Source: Aporhodopirellula sallentina SM41
GTDB taxonomy: Bacteria > Planctomycetota > Planctomycetia > Pirellulales > Pirellulaceae
Reading direction: 5' to 3'
Assembly (NCBI RefSeq): GCF_000346505.1
Contig: NZ_ANOH01000003.1
Span: forward strand, 1-64,000
Length of the DNA stretch: 64,000 nt
Of this stretch, positions 10,001 to 18,998 are shown in pieces. The position numbers and the translations under genes were made by a program. How positions within the stretch are numbered: the stretch's first letter is position 1; every line of letters begins with the position of its first letter. The notes under the pieces were generated by a model, which ran no database searches, was not told the origin of the DNA, and saw only the letters and a list, made by a program, of their open reading frames with translations.

Positions 10001-10705
10001 GTAGAGATCCGCGTCGGTACTGCCGATGACGTCGATCGGTTGCAGTCCAAGCTCCTTGCAGAACGGATCATTGGCATAGGTGAATACGCCTTCTGAGTTC
10101 TTGCGTGCGACTTGCAAATGCATCCGATCCATGATGGACTGAAACGTCGTCTCGCTTTGGTCGAGTCGATGTTGCGTCGCTTGTCGTCGGGCGACCTCAT
10201 CGCGAAGGGCATGGTTGACGCGTGCTACTTCTTGCGACCGACGGCGAACACCTTGTTGCAGGTATTGTTGGTGCTTCAGACGTAGCCGCAATCTGCTGCG
10301 AAGGTAGACGTGGAAATAGCCTGCGGCGACTAACGCCAACAACGTCCACAGACGCACCGGATCAAAGTAGGGCGACACAATGGTGTGATCGACTCGGCTG
10401 ATCGAGTCCTCACCCCAAAAGTGTTGAAGCCACGACGTGTCGATCCCGAACGCATGCAGCAACGGACCATAGAACGCGTGCCATACTCCGGCAAGGACAA
10501 CCGCGGTGGCTTGTAAGGCAGTGATCCGAGTAATGACGCGTCGATGTAGAAAACGCCAAATAAGCGGCAACAGAAGTAGTTGGAGAACGCAAAGCCCCCA
10601 ATAAGGTGGTGCGAGGATGTCCGCCGCCATCAGCACTACAATGGAAAGCATCCACCACAACGGGCGTCGCTTCTGTAACGTCAGTGTTTCAGGAAAGCTC
10701 TTCAT
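7019..10705 (-). CDS. Hybrid sensor histidine kinase with PAS, HATPase, receiver and HPt domains
   Basis: A 1228-residue membrane-anchored phosphorelay protein. From the N-terminus: hydrophobic segments in about the first 140 residues; two PAS domains (near 188-290 and 315-430); a HisKA box with phospho-acceptor His in SHELRTPLGG near 458; a HATPase with DTGIGI and GGTGLGLAI (about 570-695); a receiver-like region near 745-865 that I read as degenerate; a full receiver with VVDDSPTN and phospho-site Asp in CVLMDLQMPG (about 910-1030); and an HPt domain with AHTLKSCLR near 1148. All modules of a phosphorelay are thus in one chain. I chose ATG 10705; an in-frame GTG at 10786 would add 27 residues without a visible ribosome site. 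No separate response regulator lies beside it, so the output is unknown. Confidence 0.93.
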   Translation of the reverse strand: MKSFPETLTLQKRRPLWWMLSIVVLMAADILAPPYWGLCVLQLLLLPLIWRFLHRRVITRITALQATAVVLAGVWHAFYGPLLHAFGIDTSWLQHFWGEDSISRVDHTIVSPYFDPVRLWTLLALVAAGYFHVYLRSRLRLRLKHQQYLQQGVRRRSQEVARVNHALRDEVARRQATQHRLDQSETTFQSIMDRMHLQVARKNSEGVFTYANDPFCKELGLQPIDVIGSTDADLYAPALAARYRADDLNVMTTGLHVDKVEEHPGVDGRTGFVQVFKAPEYDQHGKCIGIQAIFWDVTEKHRGAMELQNSETRKRALFDAAGDAVLLVDDRGVIMEANPAAVTMLQAGGGRLVGRPLEDLIMPVAITEQTTTTSTVLDEDKLTWKTLPFTQRHELRLRRGNGVAFDSEVSIHPIPLGDRDGRAVIIRDITLQQQAFEAMREAKAVAEQANRTKTQFMAGISHELRTPLGGIRGLTELLAAQTLPALARRYVNLIAQNTELLHDAIEDILDFSAIEAGRVAIDPTPIDLHETIGDAFGCLAIRVADKPVRLCLSIDPAVPRRVVADPKRLRQIIVNLVGNAIKFTPNGLVCLRLAMAEDETGSMTQRRQNEHRDRFLAIPDRAKGEHVTNENSRLFKISITDTGIGIAPENQARIFDAFEQADRGTNKQFGGTGLGLAIARGLAERMGGGIELESEVGVGSSFHVRLRLKLAEETLPAKRWIPKRIGNVLELPSRSQQEDNEPKQSVVVSVNNETIENAIKETLLHDGWKVFHPDQIGTFSKQASSKSRDTDHTIQPIAWVLTNQTADAAWRVRARKTNDRVLWLTRTGESTPRRAKKEDTIIIEPVHPDELRRWLAGKPLRQTARANTIGSLTTSPSSSVASDTTLTQSPSDSNSDGSSQKADNTARRYHLLVVDDSPTNRLVIHDQLVSAGHFVTTADGGKTAIAHFKRERFDCVLMDLQMPGMDGTEVTSQIIELAQHIGCPAPPVIALTAHVTDQHRKMCRDAGMIGYITKPIHLKPLLLEIERVVQAQTIASHDGTTIQSEAVHTSEPPSSEATSQVPQPAPTSIDVPAKIESPMPEPAPNEIDDEPKDEWRKRLSKHCGGDESTIESVCDAITMEVPDLIRRLDRSAKDGNAKTFKTAAHTLKSCLRYIAAPAHNQLAADLEKSCDDSDWFNQLHEDMKSNVEGKEIQQMRDVQSIGKLWVSRVKESRKQPKTSLPTGSPPLF

Positions 10706-10845
10706 GGGATCATTGGAATCAGGCCAAAACCGATCCTTTTCAGATTTACTGCTGGGGTGGAATCCGTTCAGTTTAACAGACCGCACGTCGGTGCAAGATT
10801 TGTATTCCGGTTCACTTGTCTCGTAAGAGGGTGATTTCCATTTCT

Positions 10846-12279
10846 ATGAAAAAAGCATGCGTTTCGGTTCGCGCTCTCGTCGCAACTCTTGTCGTATGGA
10901 CCCTCGCTGAATTGCCCGGGATGGCGGTTTGTGTGTTTGCAGACGACCTCAAGACCGCGGCGGATTGGCCGAGATTCCTCAATGTGGACTTCAGTGGGAC
11001 GGCAAAGCTAGCCAACCCAACCGGTGGAAGCGTCACGCACTGGGACTGGAGCAACGAGCCTAGCTGCCGGTGGAGTTTATCGGTGGGAGATGGCTACGGT
11101 CTTGGGGTTATCCAAGATGGCGCTTACTTCCATTTTGATGCCGACGCAGGCGAAGAGCGTTTGCGGAAAATCGACATGACCACCGGCGAGGTGCTTTGGT
11201 CCCAAACGAGTGACCTGTCGTATCGCGATCTGTACGGATATGAGTCCGGCGCACGTTGCAGCCCAACCATTGAACAAGATCAAATTTTCACCCACGGTGT
11301 TGCGGGCATGGTGACCGCCCGTGATCGAGACAGCGGTGAAGCTCAGTGGCGAGTCGATACCAACGATCGATACCACGTTGTGCAAAATTTCTTCGGTGCT
11401 GGTTCGGCTCCGTTGATCGTTGACGGGGCGGTTTTGGTCATGGTCGGTGGCAGTCCGATCGCAGACCAGTCGATTGCGCCGGGCCGGCTAGACCGTGTTT
11501 CACCAGACGGGTCTCTTCTGGTCGCTTTTGATAGGCACACAGGAGAAGAGTTGTGGAAATCCGGGGATGATCTGGCGAGCTACAGCAGCCCGCGAACGAT
11601 GCGAATCGATGGCAAGGAATACGTGTTGGTCCTAGGCAGAGAGTTCTTGCACGTGATTGATCCGGTCGACGGAAGAAGTTCCGGCAGGATCCGCTTCCGA
11701 GCAGACATCCTGGAGAGCGTGAATGCGATGGTACCGGTCGTTGATGGACAACGGGTTTTGGTAAGCGATTGTTATCAACTCGGTGCGACTTTGTTTGAAA
11801 TCGAACATGATCAAACGGGGCTGGAGTTTACGCCGATCTGGCAAGACCCAGATCGAAGACGACGCGATCAGTCGTTGCGTTCGCATATGTCGACGCCGGT
11901 TTTGCATGAAGGCTTCTTGTACGCGTGCAGTGGCCGCAACGCACCCGACAGTGATTTTCGCTGTGTTGATTTCTTGACCGGTGAAGTGCAATGGACCGCG
12001 ATGCAACGTCGACGCAGTTCAGCGACCCGGTTGTCCGATGTGTTGCTAGTCCAAACTGAAAGAGGGACACTGCATATCGTCAGGTGTGATCCCGAGCAAT
12101 TTGATGAGATCGCTGTCTGGGAGTTGAACGAACCTTCTTCCGAAGAGGGAAGCTCCCGTCCGGCGATACGTTTTCCTTGTTGGTCGGCGCCCGTCGTCTC
12201 TGGGAACAGTGTCCTCGTACGGGGAGACAAGACGGTGTTGTGCCTTGAGTTGCCTCGTTCCGAACAAACGACAAAGTAG
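10846..12279 (+). CDS. Secreted PQQ-like beta-propeller repeat protein
   Basis: A 477-residue propeller related to PQQ-dependent dehydrogenases and BamB, common in planctomycete secretomes and usually of unknown substrate. A signal peptide occupies roughly the first 32 residues (MKKACVSVRALVATLVVWTL, then a short A-x-A-like end before DDLK). Repeats such as GEVLWSQ, GEAQWRVD, GEELWKS and GEVQWTA, each following a D-x-x-T/S-G turn, mark successive blades. Start: ATG 10846, preceded by AAGAGGG; the open frame begins earlier at TTG 10816. It is divergent from the histidine kinase. A paralogue of the same architecture lies at 34674-36041. No heme or clear quinone-binding signature was recognised, so enzymatic activity is doubtful. 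Confidence 0.85.
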   Translation: MKKACVSVRALVATLVVWTLAELPGMAVCVFADDLKTAADWPRFLNVDFSGTAKLANPTGGSVTHWDWSNEPSCRWSLSVGDGYGLGVIQDGAYFHFDADAGEERLRKIDMTTGEVLWSQTSDLSYRDLYGYESGARCSPTIEQDQIFTHGVAGMVTARDRDSGEAQWRVDTNDRYHVVQNFFGAGSAPLIVDGAVLVMVGGSPIADQSIAPGRLDRVSPDGSLLVAFDRHTGEELWKSGDDLASYSSPRTMRIDGKEYVLVLGREFLHVIDPVDGRSSGRIRFRADILESVNAMVPVVDGQRVLVSDCYQLGATLFEIEHDQTGLEFTPIWQDPDRRRRDQSLRSHMSTPVLHEGFLYACSGRNAPDSDFRCVDFLTGEVQWTAMQRRRSSATRLSDVLLVQTERGTLHIVRCDPEQFDEIAVWELNEPSSEEGSSRPAIRFPCWSAPVVSGNSVLVRGDKTVLCLELPRSEQTTK

Positions 12280-12301
12280 TCCGCCATAGAGAACATGCAG
12301 C

Positions 12302-12323
12302 GAACCAGATCGAGATCTGGTTC
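12302..12323. terminator. 22-bp perfect hairpin between convergent genes
   Basis: GAACCAGATC and GATCTGGTTC form a 10-bp perfect stem with a 2-base centre, 23 bases after the PQQ-propeller stop and 40 bases from the xthA stop. No long T-run flanks it on either side. Position between convergent genes suggests a bidirectional transcription end or RNA-stabilising structure. Confidence 0.45.
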
Positions 12324-12362
12324 ACCCGATAGAAAAGATCTGCGTTGCAGTTCTTACTGTCT

Positions 12363-13170
12363 TCACGCGGTTTGTGAATCCATCGAGACGGTGATCTCAA
12401 CCGGGCAATGGTCTGAACCATGGATGTCGTTGCGAATGGTCGACGATGTAACTCGTAGCATAAATCGGCGAGCGACCCAAAAGTAGTCTAACCGCCATCC
12501 AATATTCCGCTCGCGAGCATTGTTGCGATAGGTCCACCACGAGTACTGATGCGGTGACGGATCGAAGTGCCGGAAGGAATCAACAAACCCGGCGGCTTCA
12601 ATCGTGCTCAGGCCCGTGCGTTCTTGCTCGGTGAACCCAGCGTTCTTGCGATTCGCTTTCGGATTGGCAAGATCGATTTCGTGGTGGGCACAATTGAGAT
12701 CGCCACAGAAAATGACCGGTTTGCGACGATTCAGCTTCTTCAAATAGGCAAGGAAGTCAGCGTCCCAGGTCTCTCGATAGTCGAGACGCGTGAGGCCTCG
12801 TTGCGAGTTGGGAGTGTAGACGTTGACGAGATGAAAGTCGTCGTACGTCGCCGTGATGACGCGTCCCTCCCGATCGTGGTCCTTTATTCCGATACCCAGA
12901 GTGTGCTTTTTAACCGGGATTTTTCGACCAAATCGCCGTGCCGCTGTACCCGGCTTTTTCGGCGCAATTCCACAACTGTTCGTAGCCCAGTTCATCCGCC
13001 CAAGAAGTGTCGACCTGTTCGGGCCGAGCTTTCGTCTCCTGCAAACACACGATAGTCGGTTGTTCGCTCTCAAGATAATCGCGAAACCCTTTGTCCATCG
13101 CGGCTCGAATCCCGTTAACGTTCCAAGAGACGAGCTTGACATCATCCGATGAAGTGGGCGATTGTGGCAT
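12363..13170 (-). pseudogene. xthA: Exodeoxyribonuclease III (xthA), interrupted by one frameshift
   Basis: Exonuclease III/AP endonuclease acts in base-excision repair, cutting 5' of abasic sites. The reading frame breaks in two. The first part (from ATG 13170) holds the start, SWNVNGIRA and LQETK, and stops at 12910. The second part, one frame over, resumes with VKKHTLGIG and carries FCGDLNC, the RLDYFWV region and GSDHCPV to the stop at 12363. Removing one base in 12910-12927 gives a 268-residue protein, the same length as E. coli XthA, with every catalytic motif. The break lies among short homopolymers (five T, GGG, CC on the plus strand). It may be a real inactivation, an assembly error, or less likely a +1 shift at the proline codon CCC, since CCC-G lets tRNA-Pro re-pair with CCG. 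No other damage is visible. Confidence 0.9.
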
Positions 13171-13294
13171 TCAAAAAAGGGGGCAAGCATGTTTCGTTGG
13201 GCATCGAACTGGAAACAAACGTTACCAGACAAGGTACGTTTGGACCGAGCAATGAATTCGCTCGTTTGTTCGATACGGGTAGGACATGCATAAC

Positions 13295-14359
13295 CTAGGG
13301 GTTCGGAACGATTGGTGCTACCGACCCAGGGTTCGCAGCACCGGTCGCGACTGCGTAAACGTCAATCGTACCTGAGACGAGTTGATCGCCGGGGGGTAAT
13401 ATGAAACGCCCAACACCCACGCCCTGCACGTTGATGTCTTCGATTTCGTTGGGGCTCTTTCCGGTTCGGTCTATCGCTATGGACTGAATTCGCAGTCGAT
13501 GAACGATGACTTCGTATCGAGGTTCGGGCGCGAGGGCAACTCGGTGTTCACGTTGCACGGGATTGCCGAGTGGATCGAACGATTCATACAGGTCGATCCG
13601 CACCTGCCCCGCGTCTCGTGGCAACCGAACGCGTTGGCTACCACCTGGTTCGAGACGGTATTCGGGTTCCCGGCCAGGATGCCGAACATCAGTCAGCGTA
13701 ACGATCAGAGTCTCGTTATGCGTGTTGACGAATTCTATCTCGACAGGTTTAAGTCGCCCGACTTCCACGATGCGAGATTCAGAGACCGTCGATTGCAACT
13801 GTGCGTTTGGGAATCGCGAGATTAGCGGAGATGGGCCGAGGCCGATGGCAGGCCCGATCGGGCCAACACTGAGCGTTGTTCCGGATGAGTAGTAGCCACT
13901 TACGACCGGTGGAACACCGTACGGAGTGATGCCTGGGTAGGCGGGGACGACGGGCCGTGGCGCGAGCCACACGTCGATATACGGTGCGAACCCCGGACCA
14001 CTGCCGATTGGCCGGACTGAAACACTGGCGGGAACAAATTGTGGATACGGAGTGTTCAGATCGGCTCTCTCAACCGGTCCACGCCCACTGCGAGGGAATC
14101 GAATGATCCGGTTGAGTCCTTGATTGTAGAAACCGAGATACCTTCCACCGAGAAGATCGTAGTCACGTGCACGTCGATAGAAGAATCGATCGCCTGTGTT
14201 TTCAATGACAGTCAACCCGTCTCTTGCTACGTCGACGACACCGGTAATGTTGCCATATCCGTCGACCATTTCGAGGTCCGCGGCACTCAAAGTGACGCTC
14301 GCCAATAGGATCGCCGCCAACGCGCCAGGGATAGAACGGCAGTGTTTTGTTCGGCACAT
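13295..14359 (-). CDS. Secreted protein of unknown function
   Basis: A 354-residue protein with a signal peptide ([20 protein letters not shown], cleavage near residue 27). I do not recognise the family. The middle is rich in Pro, Gly and Val ([19 protein letters not shown]), suggesting a flexible surface segment. The C-terminal half looks beta-rich, with [16 protein letters not shown] and repeated charged strands. Start ATG 14359 is chosen because the signal peptide begins there and GGAAAGAG lies upstream; the longer frame from 14425 adds residues that look non-coding. It is on the same strand as tmk, which lies upstream of it. An envelope role is inference. Confidence 0.75.
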   Translation of the reverse strand: MCRTKHCRSIPGALAAILLASVTLSAADLEMVDGYGNITGVVDVARDGLTVIENTGDRFFYRRARDYDLLGGRYLGFYNQGLNRIIRFPRSGRGPVERADLNTPYPQFVPASVSVRPIGSGPGFAPYIDVWLAPRPVVPAYPGITPYGVPPVVSGYYSSGTTLSVGPIGPAIGLGPSPLISRFPNAQLQSTVSESRIVEVGRLKPVEIEFVNTHNETLIVTLTDVRHPGREPEYRLEPGGSQRVRLPRDAGQVRIDLYESFDPLGNPVQREHRVALAPEPRYEVIVHRLRIQSIAIDRTGKSPNEIEDINVQGVGVGRFILPPGDQLVSGTIDVYAVATGAANPGSVAPIVPNP

Positions 14360-14453
14360 GAGAATGATCTCTTTCCAACACGGGCATTTGGTGTACGAGG
14401 AGACACTGCCCGGATTGTACCGCACCTACCGTCCGTATCGCATTAGATTCCGA

Positions 14454-15083
14454 TTATTCACCGTTGGATAGGACTGCATCGGCAATCCGAGATGCCACCT
14501 CGTCCACGCTTCCTTCCGCTGAAATGACGACGCCCTTGCCACCTGTGTGTGGTAGTTGTTCGAGAAATGCGGAGCGGACACGATCAAGATATTCAGGCCC
14601 GCGAGACTCCATTCGATCGGTTTCTGCACCGAGTCTCGCGAAGGCTGTTTCGACGGGCATATCGAGTAGCAGCGTCAGATCGGGATTGAGATTTCCGCAA
14701 GCCAACCGACCCAGCTTCCATAACTCCTCCGGTGTCACCGGAGCAACGCCGCCGCGATCGCAGGTGCTTTGGTATACGACATTCGCTAGCAAGAATCGGT
14801 CGGAAATTACCGTTTTCCCAGCTTTCAACGCCGGCCGAAGAACCGATTCAATCATTTCGCAGCGGCTGGCCATGAACAGCATTGCCTCGGTTCGCCGATG
14901 CATTTGCATTTCGCCGCCGAGCAAAATTTCGCGCAGCCGTAATCCGATCTCGGTAGATCCAGGATCTCGTACCACGAGAACGTCGCGTCCTTGTTGACGA
15001 AGCAAGTCAGCGAGCCGATCGATTTGGGTTGACTTTCCGACCCCGTCAATTCCGTCGAAGGCGAAGAAGTATGGGATGGTCAT
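14454..15083 (-). CDS. tmk: Thymidylate kinase
   Basis: A 209-residue dTMP kinase that phosphorylates dTMP to dTDP for DNA synthesis. The P-loop GIDGVGKSTQ lies near residues 11-20, the DR-type motif SDRFLLANVVYQ near 93-104, and the LID region follows RLGAETDRMESRG. Length matches the family. Its ATG overlaps by 4 bases the stop of the small membrane-protein gene upstream, so the pair is translationally coupled. Confidence 0.95.
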   Translation of the reverse strand: MTIPYFFAFDGIDGVGKSTQIDRLADLLRQQGRDVLVVRDPGSTEIGLRLREILLGGEMQMHRRTEAMLFMASRCEMIESVLRPALKAGKTVISDRFLLANVVYQSTCDRGGVAPVTPEELWKLGRLACGNLNPDLTLLLDMPVETAFARLGAETDRMESRGPEYLDRVRSAFLEQLPHTGGKGVVISAEGSVDEVASRIADAVLSNGE

Positions 15084-15685
15084 TGATTCAGGCCTTTTCC
15101 ACCGAGTGGACCTGCAGAAGTGGAAAACCCATCCGGTCCGCCGACGACCGGAAGATGTTGGTAACTAACGACTACCCAACCGCCGCTGGTTTTGTTCCTG
15201 TTTGTGCTGCGTTTTTCAAACGTCAGTAACAACCGACGAGGAACGCGGATGTTTTGCAGGCCTCCTCGTTTGCTGCTCACTTCCACCTTCACGATCATGT
15301 CGACGTCCGCTTGCTCGGGAGCCGTATTCTCGATCACGCGAATGCGGCGGATGCTGCCAACGTCGGCCTGCGTGAATATCCACTGGGGCAATTCTGCCGC
15401 GGCTTGCTGACGTGTTGACGGATCCCCAATGACTGCCAACGCTTTCTCGTGATCGTTCGCTTCGATTGCGTCGGCTGTTTCGTGAATCAAGCGAGCGATC
15501 TGTTCGCGATCGGTTACCCACCAATCGGACACAAACCACGCGACCGGAATTAGCAGCAGGCACACCAGGCCGATGATAGCGAGTTGCTTTCGTCCCGTTT
15601 GAAGCCAGCCGAACAAGAGTGCCGCCGCGAGCACCGCGAGCATCAAGGCGGTGATCATCGGCTGTTCGGCGATCAGTTGGAGCAT
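15080..15685 (-). CDS. Small two-pass membrane protein coupled to tmk
   Basis: A 201-residue protein with two N-terminal membrane segments (ITALMLAVLAAALLFGWL near 11-28 and LAIIGLVCLLLIPVAWFV near 35-52), then a soluble domain of about 145 residues. The soluble part begins with a helical stretch (IARLIHETADAIEANDHEKA) and continues beta-rich, resembling an NTF2-like or SnoaL-type fold in layout only; I have no family assignment. The stop overlaps the tmk start by 4 bases, which suggests one mRNA. Possible function unknown. Confidence 0.78.
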   Translation of the reverse strand: MLQLIAEQPMITALMLAVLAAALLFGWLQTGRKQLAIIGLVCLLLIPVAWFVSDWWVTDREQIARLIHETADAIEANDHEKALAVIGDPSTRQQAAAELPQWIFTQADVGSIRRIRVIENTAPEQADVDMIVKVEVSSKRGGLQNIRVPRRLLLTFEKRSTNRNKTSGGWVVVSYQHLPVVGGPDGFSTSAGPLGGKGLNQ

Positions 15686-15729
15686 TTCACTTTCCGTCGG
15701 CAGGATTAGACGACGTCAGGTGAAGGCAC

Positions 15730-17826
15730 TTACGCCGACATCGACTCGTCGGCGAGAGATTTTTCATGCATCTCGTCGTCGGTTTCGTCTTGGATATATG
15801 TCTTCTCTTTATACAGGTATCCAACGGGAACAAAAACAATGGCTGTGAACAAAATGCACTTCGTCCAGAACCAGAAATAATCGGCTCCCTCGAGCAAAAC
15901 TCGACCGCCAATGGCGTAGTCACGCGAAAAGCTCGTTTCGCCACCTCCCCCGCGGTCGTTCTCGATCTTAGCCTTTGCGGCTGCGATCTTTTCGGGATCT
16001 CCTTCCCCGATGAGTTTGATGCGTTGGCGTTCGAGCCAACTGTAGTACGGTTCTCCTTCTGCCGCGTTTTCATCGCGAGTGACGCGTTGCAGGATGCCGG
16101 TTAGCGTTTCGTCCCACTTCGTACCATCGATCCCGTCGGCACCCTCGGAAACCAGTTGGTATCGGTCACGCGAGATCAATTTGTAGCGAATCGCGTTTCC
16201 GTGTGCGTCCTTGAGGTCGCCTAGCAGTGCTTCAATTTGTTCGATACTCGGTAGCGTATCACCGGACGATTCTGCCGAGTCGAAAAACGCTTTCTCGATT
16301 TGGTCGGCTGCCTCTTCAAAGATCGGCTTGGAGGCGTTCGAGATTGATTCAACAACTCCATCAGAATCTAACGTTAGCACCACATCGTCGTCGGTTCCTT
16401 TTTGATCGTCGGGGCCGGTGACAAGAAGCTGCATCGTTTGCGGTTTGCTCTCGCTCACGTCGAGAAATGTCCCGCTGAAGTCGCCATTGCTGACCGACTC
16501 GCCGGTAGACATTTTCTCAGGTTCGACTTGCGCTACCAATCCGGTAACCGTGGGCGTCTGAATGAAGTGATTGACAATGGCGGTGAAGGCGTTACCCAAC
16601 GACACCGACAAAAGGAACACTGCCATCACTACAGACTTCATGCTCTTGGGAGCCTGGGTGTAGGCAAACTCCAGACAGGTGATCGAAACCATCACCTCGG
16701 ACGCCGTGAGAACCGCATACGCTAAGAACTGCCACGCGATCGAGGGTTCGAGACCGGAATCAATTTTCTCTTGCAGCATCGAAACAATCGCGAATCCACC
16801 GACCATGACAAAGAGGCCGATCGAAATCTTGCGAATTGGTGTCAACGTGAAGACACGATTCACGAGCGGATAGATAGCGAATTGAAAGACAGGAATCAGA
16901 GTGAGAATCAGAATCGGATTGATCGCCTGGATCTGTGACTCCAGCCAAGTCATGCCGAGCCAAGTCCGGTTGAGGCTTTTCGTTTGAAGTACCCACGACG
17001 ATCCTGTCTGATCGAACAAGGCCCAGAAAACAGCAACGAACGAGAAGATAATCATCAACTTTGCGATCGCCGCGATGCCGGTCGCGCTGAACGTCTCTTT
17101 GATGAAAGTGGTGCCGCCCGGTGGGATGTGAATGAACTTGTTTCGTCCTAACCAGAACAAAAACGTTGCCAGGGCCATCAGGACACCGGGTATCCCGAAT
17201 GCCCAGTGCGGACCGTAGTGCTGTAGGACCCACGGGGTAAGTAGCGTCGAGAGAAACGCGCCGAAGTTAATGCTGAAGTAAAACCACTGGTAAACTTTCG
17301 TCAGCATGTGTTGGTTTGATTTTCCGAACTGATCGCCGACGTGGGCGGACACGCACGGTTTGATCCCACCGGATCCGACTGAAATGAGGAAGAGTCCTGC
17401 AAACAGCCACCAACCGGCACTCATCGGTGGAGAGCCCATGAACGCCAATGCGGCGTGGCCGAAGCAGTAAACGATGGATAGATAGAGGATCGTCTTGTAC
17501 TTACCGAGAAAGACGTCGGCCAAGAGTGCCCCGAGCACCGGAAAGAAATAGGCCGCCATCGTAAACGAGTGATAGTGTTCGGTCGCTTCCGCGTTACTCA
17601 TTCCTGTGCCGGTGGCGGACGTGCCCATCCAGTGCAGGTAATCGGTCATGAAGATCGTTAGAATCGATTTCATGCCGTAGAAACTGAAACGCTCGGCGGC
17701 TTCGTTTCCGATGATGTAGGGAATACCACCAGGTAGACCGCTCGAACCGGATGGCCGCGTTTGGTACGCCGCAGGCTTCTCGGCACTGGTTTCCAATTCG
17801 GTCTGGTCAATACTGGATGACGACAT
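15730..17826 (-). CDS. POT/PTR2 family proton-coupled peptide transporter with a large inserted domain
   Basis: A 698-residue major-facilitator protein of the proton-dependent oligopeptide transporter family. The proton-coupling motif E-x-x-E-R is visible in NEAAERFSFYGM near residue 37, and a PTR2-type signature, GSGGIKPCVSAHVGDQFG, near 150. About 12 or more membrane helices are spread over the chain. Usual members have 450-600 residues; here about 220 polar residues (about 425-645) are inserted before the last membrane helix (FWFWTKCILFTAIVFVPVGY). The insert has segments such as VTGPDDQKGTDDDVVLTLDS and SWLERQRIKLIGEGDPEKI and I cannot assign it. ATG 17826 has GAGAG upstream. Di- and tripeptide uptake is the likely role. 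Confidence 0.9.
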   Translation of the reverse strand: MSSSSIDQTELETSAEKPAAYQTRPSGSSGLPGGIPYIIGNEAAERFSFYGMKSILTIFMTDYLHWMGTSATGTGMSNAEATEHYHSFTMAAYFFPVLGALLADVFLGKYKTILYLSIVYCFGHAALAFMGSPPMSAGWWLFAGLFLISVGSGGIKPCVSAHVGDQFGKSNQHMLTKVYQWFYFSINFGAFLSTLLTPWVLQHYGPHWAFGIPGVLMALATFLFWLGRNKFIHIPPGGTTFIKETFSATGIAAIAKLMIIFSFVAVFWALFDQTGSSWVLQTKSLNRTWLGMTWLESQIQAINPILILTLIPVFQFAIYPLVNRVFTLTPIRKISIGLFVMVGGFAIVSMLQEKIDSGLEPSIAWQFLAYAVLTASEVMVSITCLEFAYTQAPKSMKSVVMAVFLLSVSLGNAFTAIVNHFIQTPTVTGLVAQVEPEKMSTGESVSNGDFSGTFLDVSESKPQTMQLLVTGPDDQKGTDDDVVLTLDSDGVVESISNASKPIFEEAADQIEKAFFDSAESSGDTLPSIEQIEALLGDLKDAHGNAIRYKLISRDRYQLVSEGADGIDGTKWDETLTGILQRVTRDENAAEGEPYYSWLERQRIKLIGEGDPEKIAAAKAKIENDRGGGGETSFSRDYAIGGRVLLEGADYFWFWTKCILFTAIVFVPVGYLYKEKTYIQDETDDEMHEKSLADESMSA

Positions 17827-18002
17827 CGAGGTTCTCTCAGATGAAGGTGGTGGTGGGACGCGGCGGTTTCGCGATGCGGGACAAGTGCGGATGCATCGAT
17901 CAACTCGGAAAACCGCAATCTTTCCGCGAGCTAGCGTAACTTAACAAAAACCAGGCTCGTGTACGTACACCGGTGTAGGGCGAATTCGTGTAAATTGGGC
18001 TC

Positions 18003-18998
18003 ATGCCGACCACGACTAATTCTGACGACCGAATCTCCACCTCTAAAGGGACGCCTGCTTCCGAGCCACGAGCGCGAGCGAATCGCGATGTGCGCCGTGA
18101 ACGTAATTCACGGCCATTGGATACCACGATCGAAGTGGTGACACCGGAGAATATCGCGTTTGAATATCAATTGGCAGGACCATTTCGCCGATTGCCTGCG
18201 TACCTGGTGGATGTTTTTGTGCGCTACGCTGTCATTGCGATTGTGGCGCTAACGCTGACCTTTGTAGTCGGCATGATCAATATCGACATCCTCGGCTCAT
18301 TCGCATTCGGGGCAGGACTGGTCGGGTATTTCCTGATCAGTTGGTTCTATGGTGCGGCGATGGAAACCTATTTCAACGGCCGAACCGTTGGTAAATGGAT
18401 GTTCGGAATTCGGGTGATCGATGTCGACGGCTGTCCGATCACCGGTCGGCGAGCGATCATCCGAAATTTGCTTCGGATTGCGGATCTCGCCCCGATGTCA
18501 ACGCTGCCCGCTGCCGCGATGGACATGCCACCGATGCTCTTCATTCCAACTGGCATCATTGGAATGATTAGCGTTGTCTGCACACGGAGGATGCAACGGC
18601 TCGGCGATATTGCGGCGGGGACGATGGTGATTGTCGATGAGAAAACGTGGAGGTTGCCGATCGCCAACATCGACGATCCACGCGTGGCACCTTTGGCCTC
18701 TTTCATCCCCGGTGATTACCAAGTCTCACGCAGCATGGCTCGCACGCTCGCAGTTTACGCCGAGCGTCGACATTACCTGACGCCGGGGAGAAGAACCGAG
18801 ATCGCACGTCACCTAGCAATCCCACTGATCGAGCGATTCGATTTCGTTTCGGACGTGGACTTCGATTTGTTGATGCTCGCGTTGTACTACCGTACGTTTC
18901 TTGCCGACCCGTCGAGTGAATCGGTAGATCTCGGACCGCTCGCCGGATACAGCCCTCTTCGGCGCGACCAGAATCGAGCACTGCCGGCGACTGGTTAG
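18003..18998 (+). CDS. RDD family membrane protein
   Basis: A 331-residue inner-membrane protein. The RDD domain begins with AGPFRRLPAYLVDVFVRYAV near residue 60, whose Arg and Asp give the family its name, followed by membrane helices near 75-95, 100-120 and a third around 165-190. The first ~50 residues are polar and Arg-rich; the C-terminal ~110 residues are soluble and contain TPGRRTEIARHLAIPL. Transport or stress roles are proposed for the family, but none is established here. Its last 4 bases overlap convergently the end of the TonB-anchored barrel gene. Confidence 0.88.
   Translation: MPTTTNSDDRISTSKGTPASEPRARANRDVRRERNSRPLDTTIEVVTPENIAFEYQLAGPFRRLPAYLVDVFVRYAVIAIVALTLTFVVGMINIDILGSFAFGAGLVGYFLISWFYGAAMETYFNGRTVGKWMFGIRVIDVDGCPITGRRAIIRNLLRIADLAPMSTLPAAAMDMPPMLFIPTGIIGMISVVCTRRMQRLGDIAAGTMVIVDEKTWRLPIANIDDPRVAPLASFIPGDYQVSRSMARTLAVYAERRHYLTPGRRTEIARHLAIPLIERFDFVSDVDFDLLMLALYYRTFLADPSSESVDLGPLAGYSPLRRDQNRALPATG

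Noticed and set aside
13171-13232. N-terminal extension of xthA in the downstream frame (start near 13232)
   Set aside because: The residues do not match exonuclease III, while the other frame from 13170 does; it is the out-of-frame reading before the frameshift.
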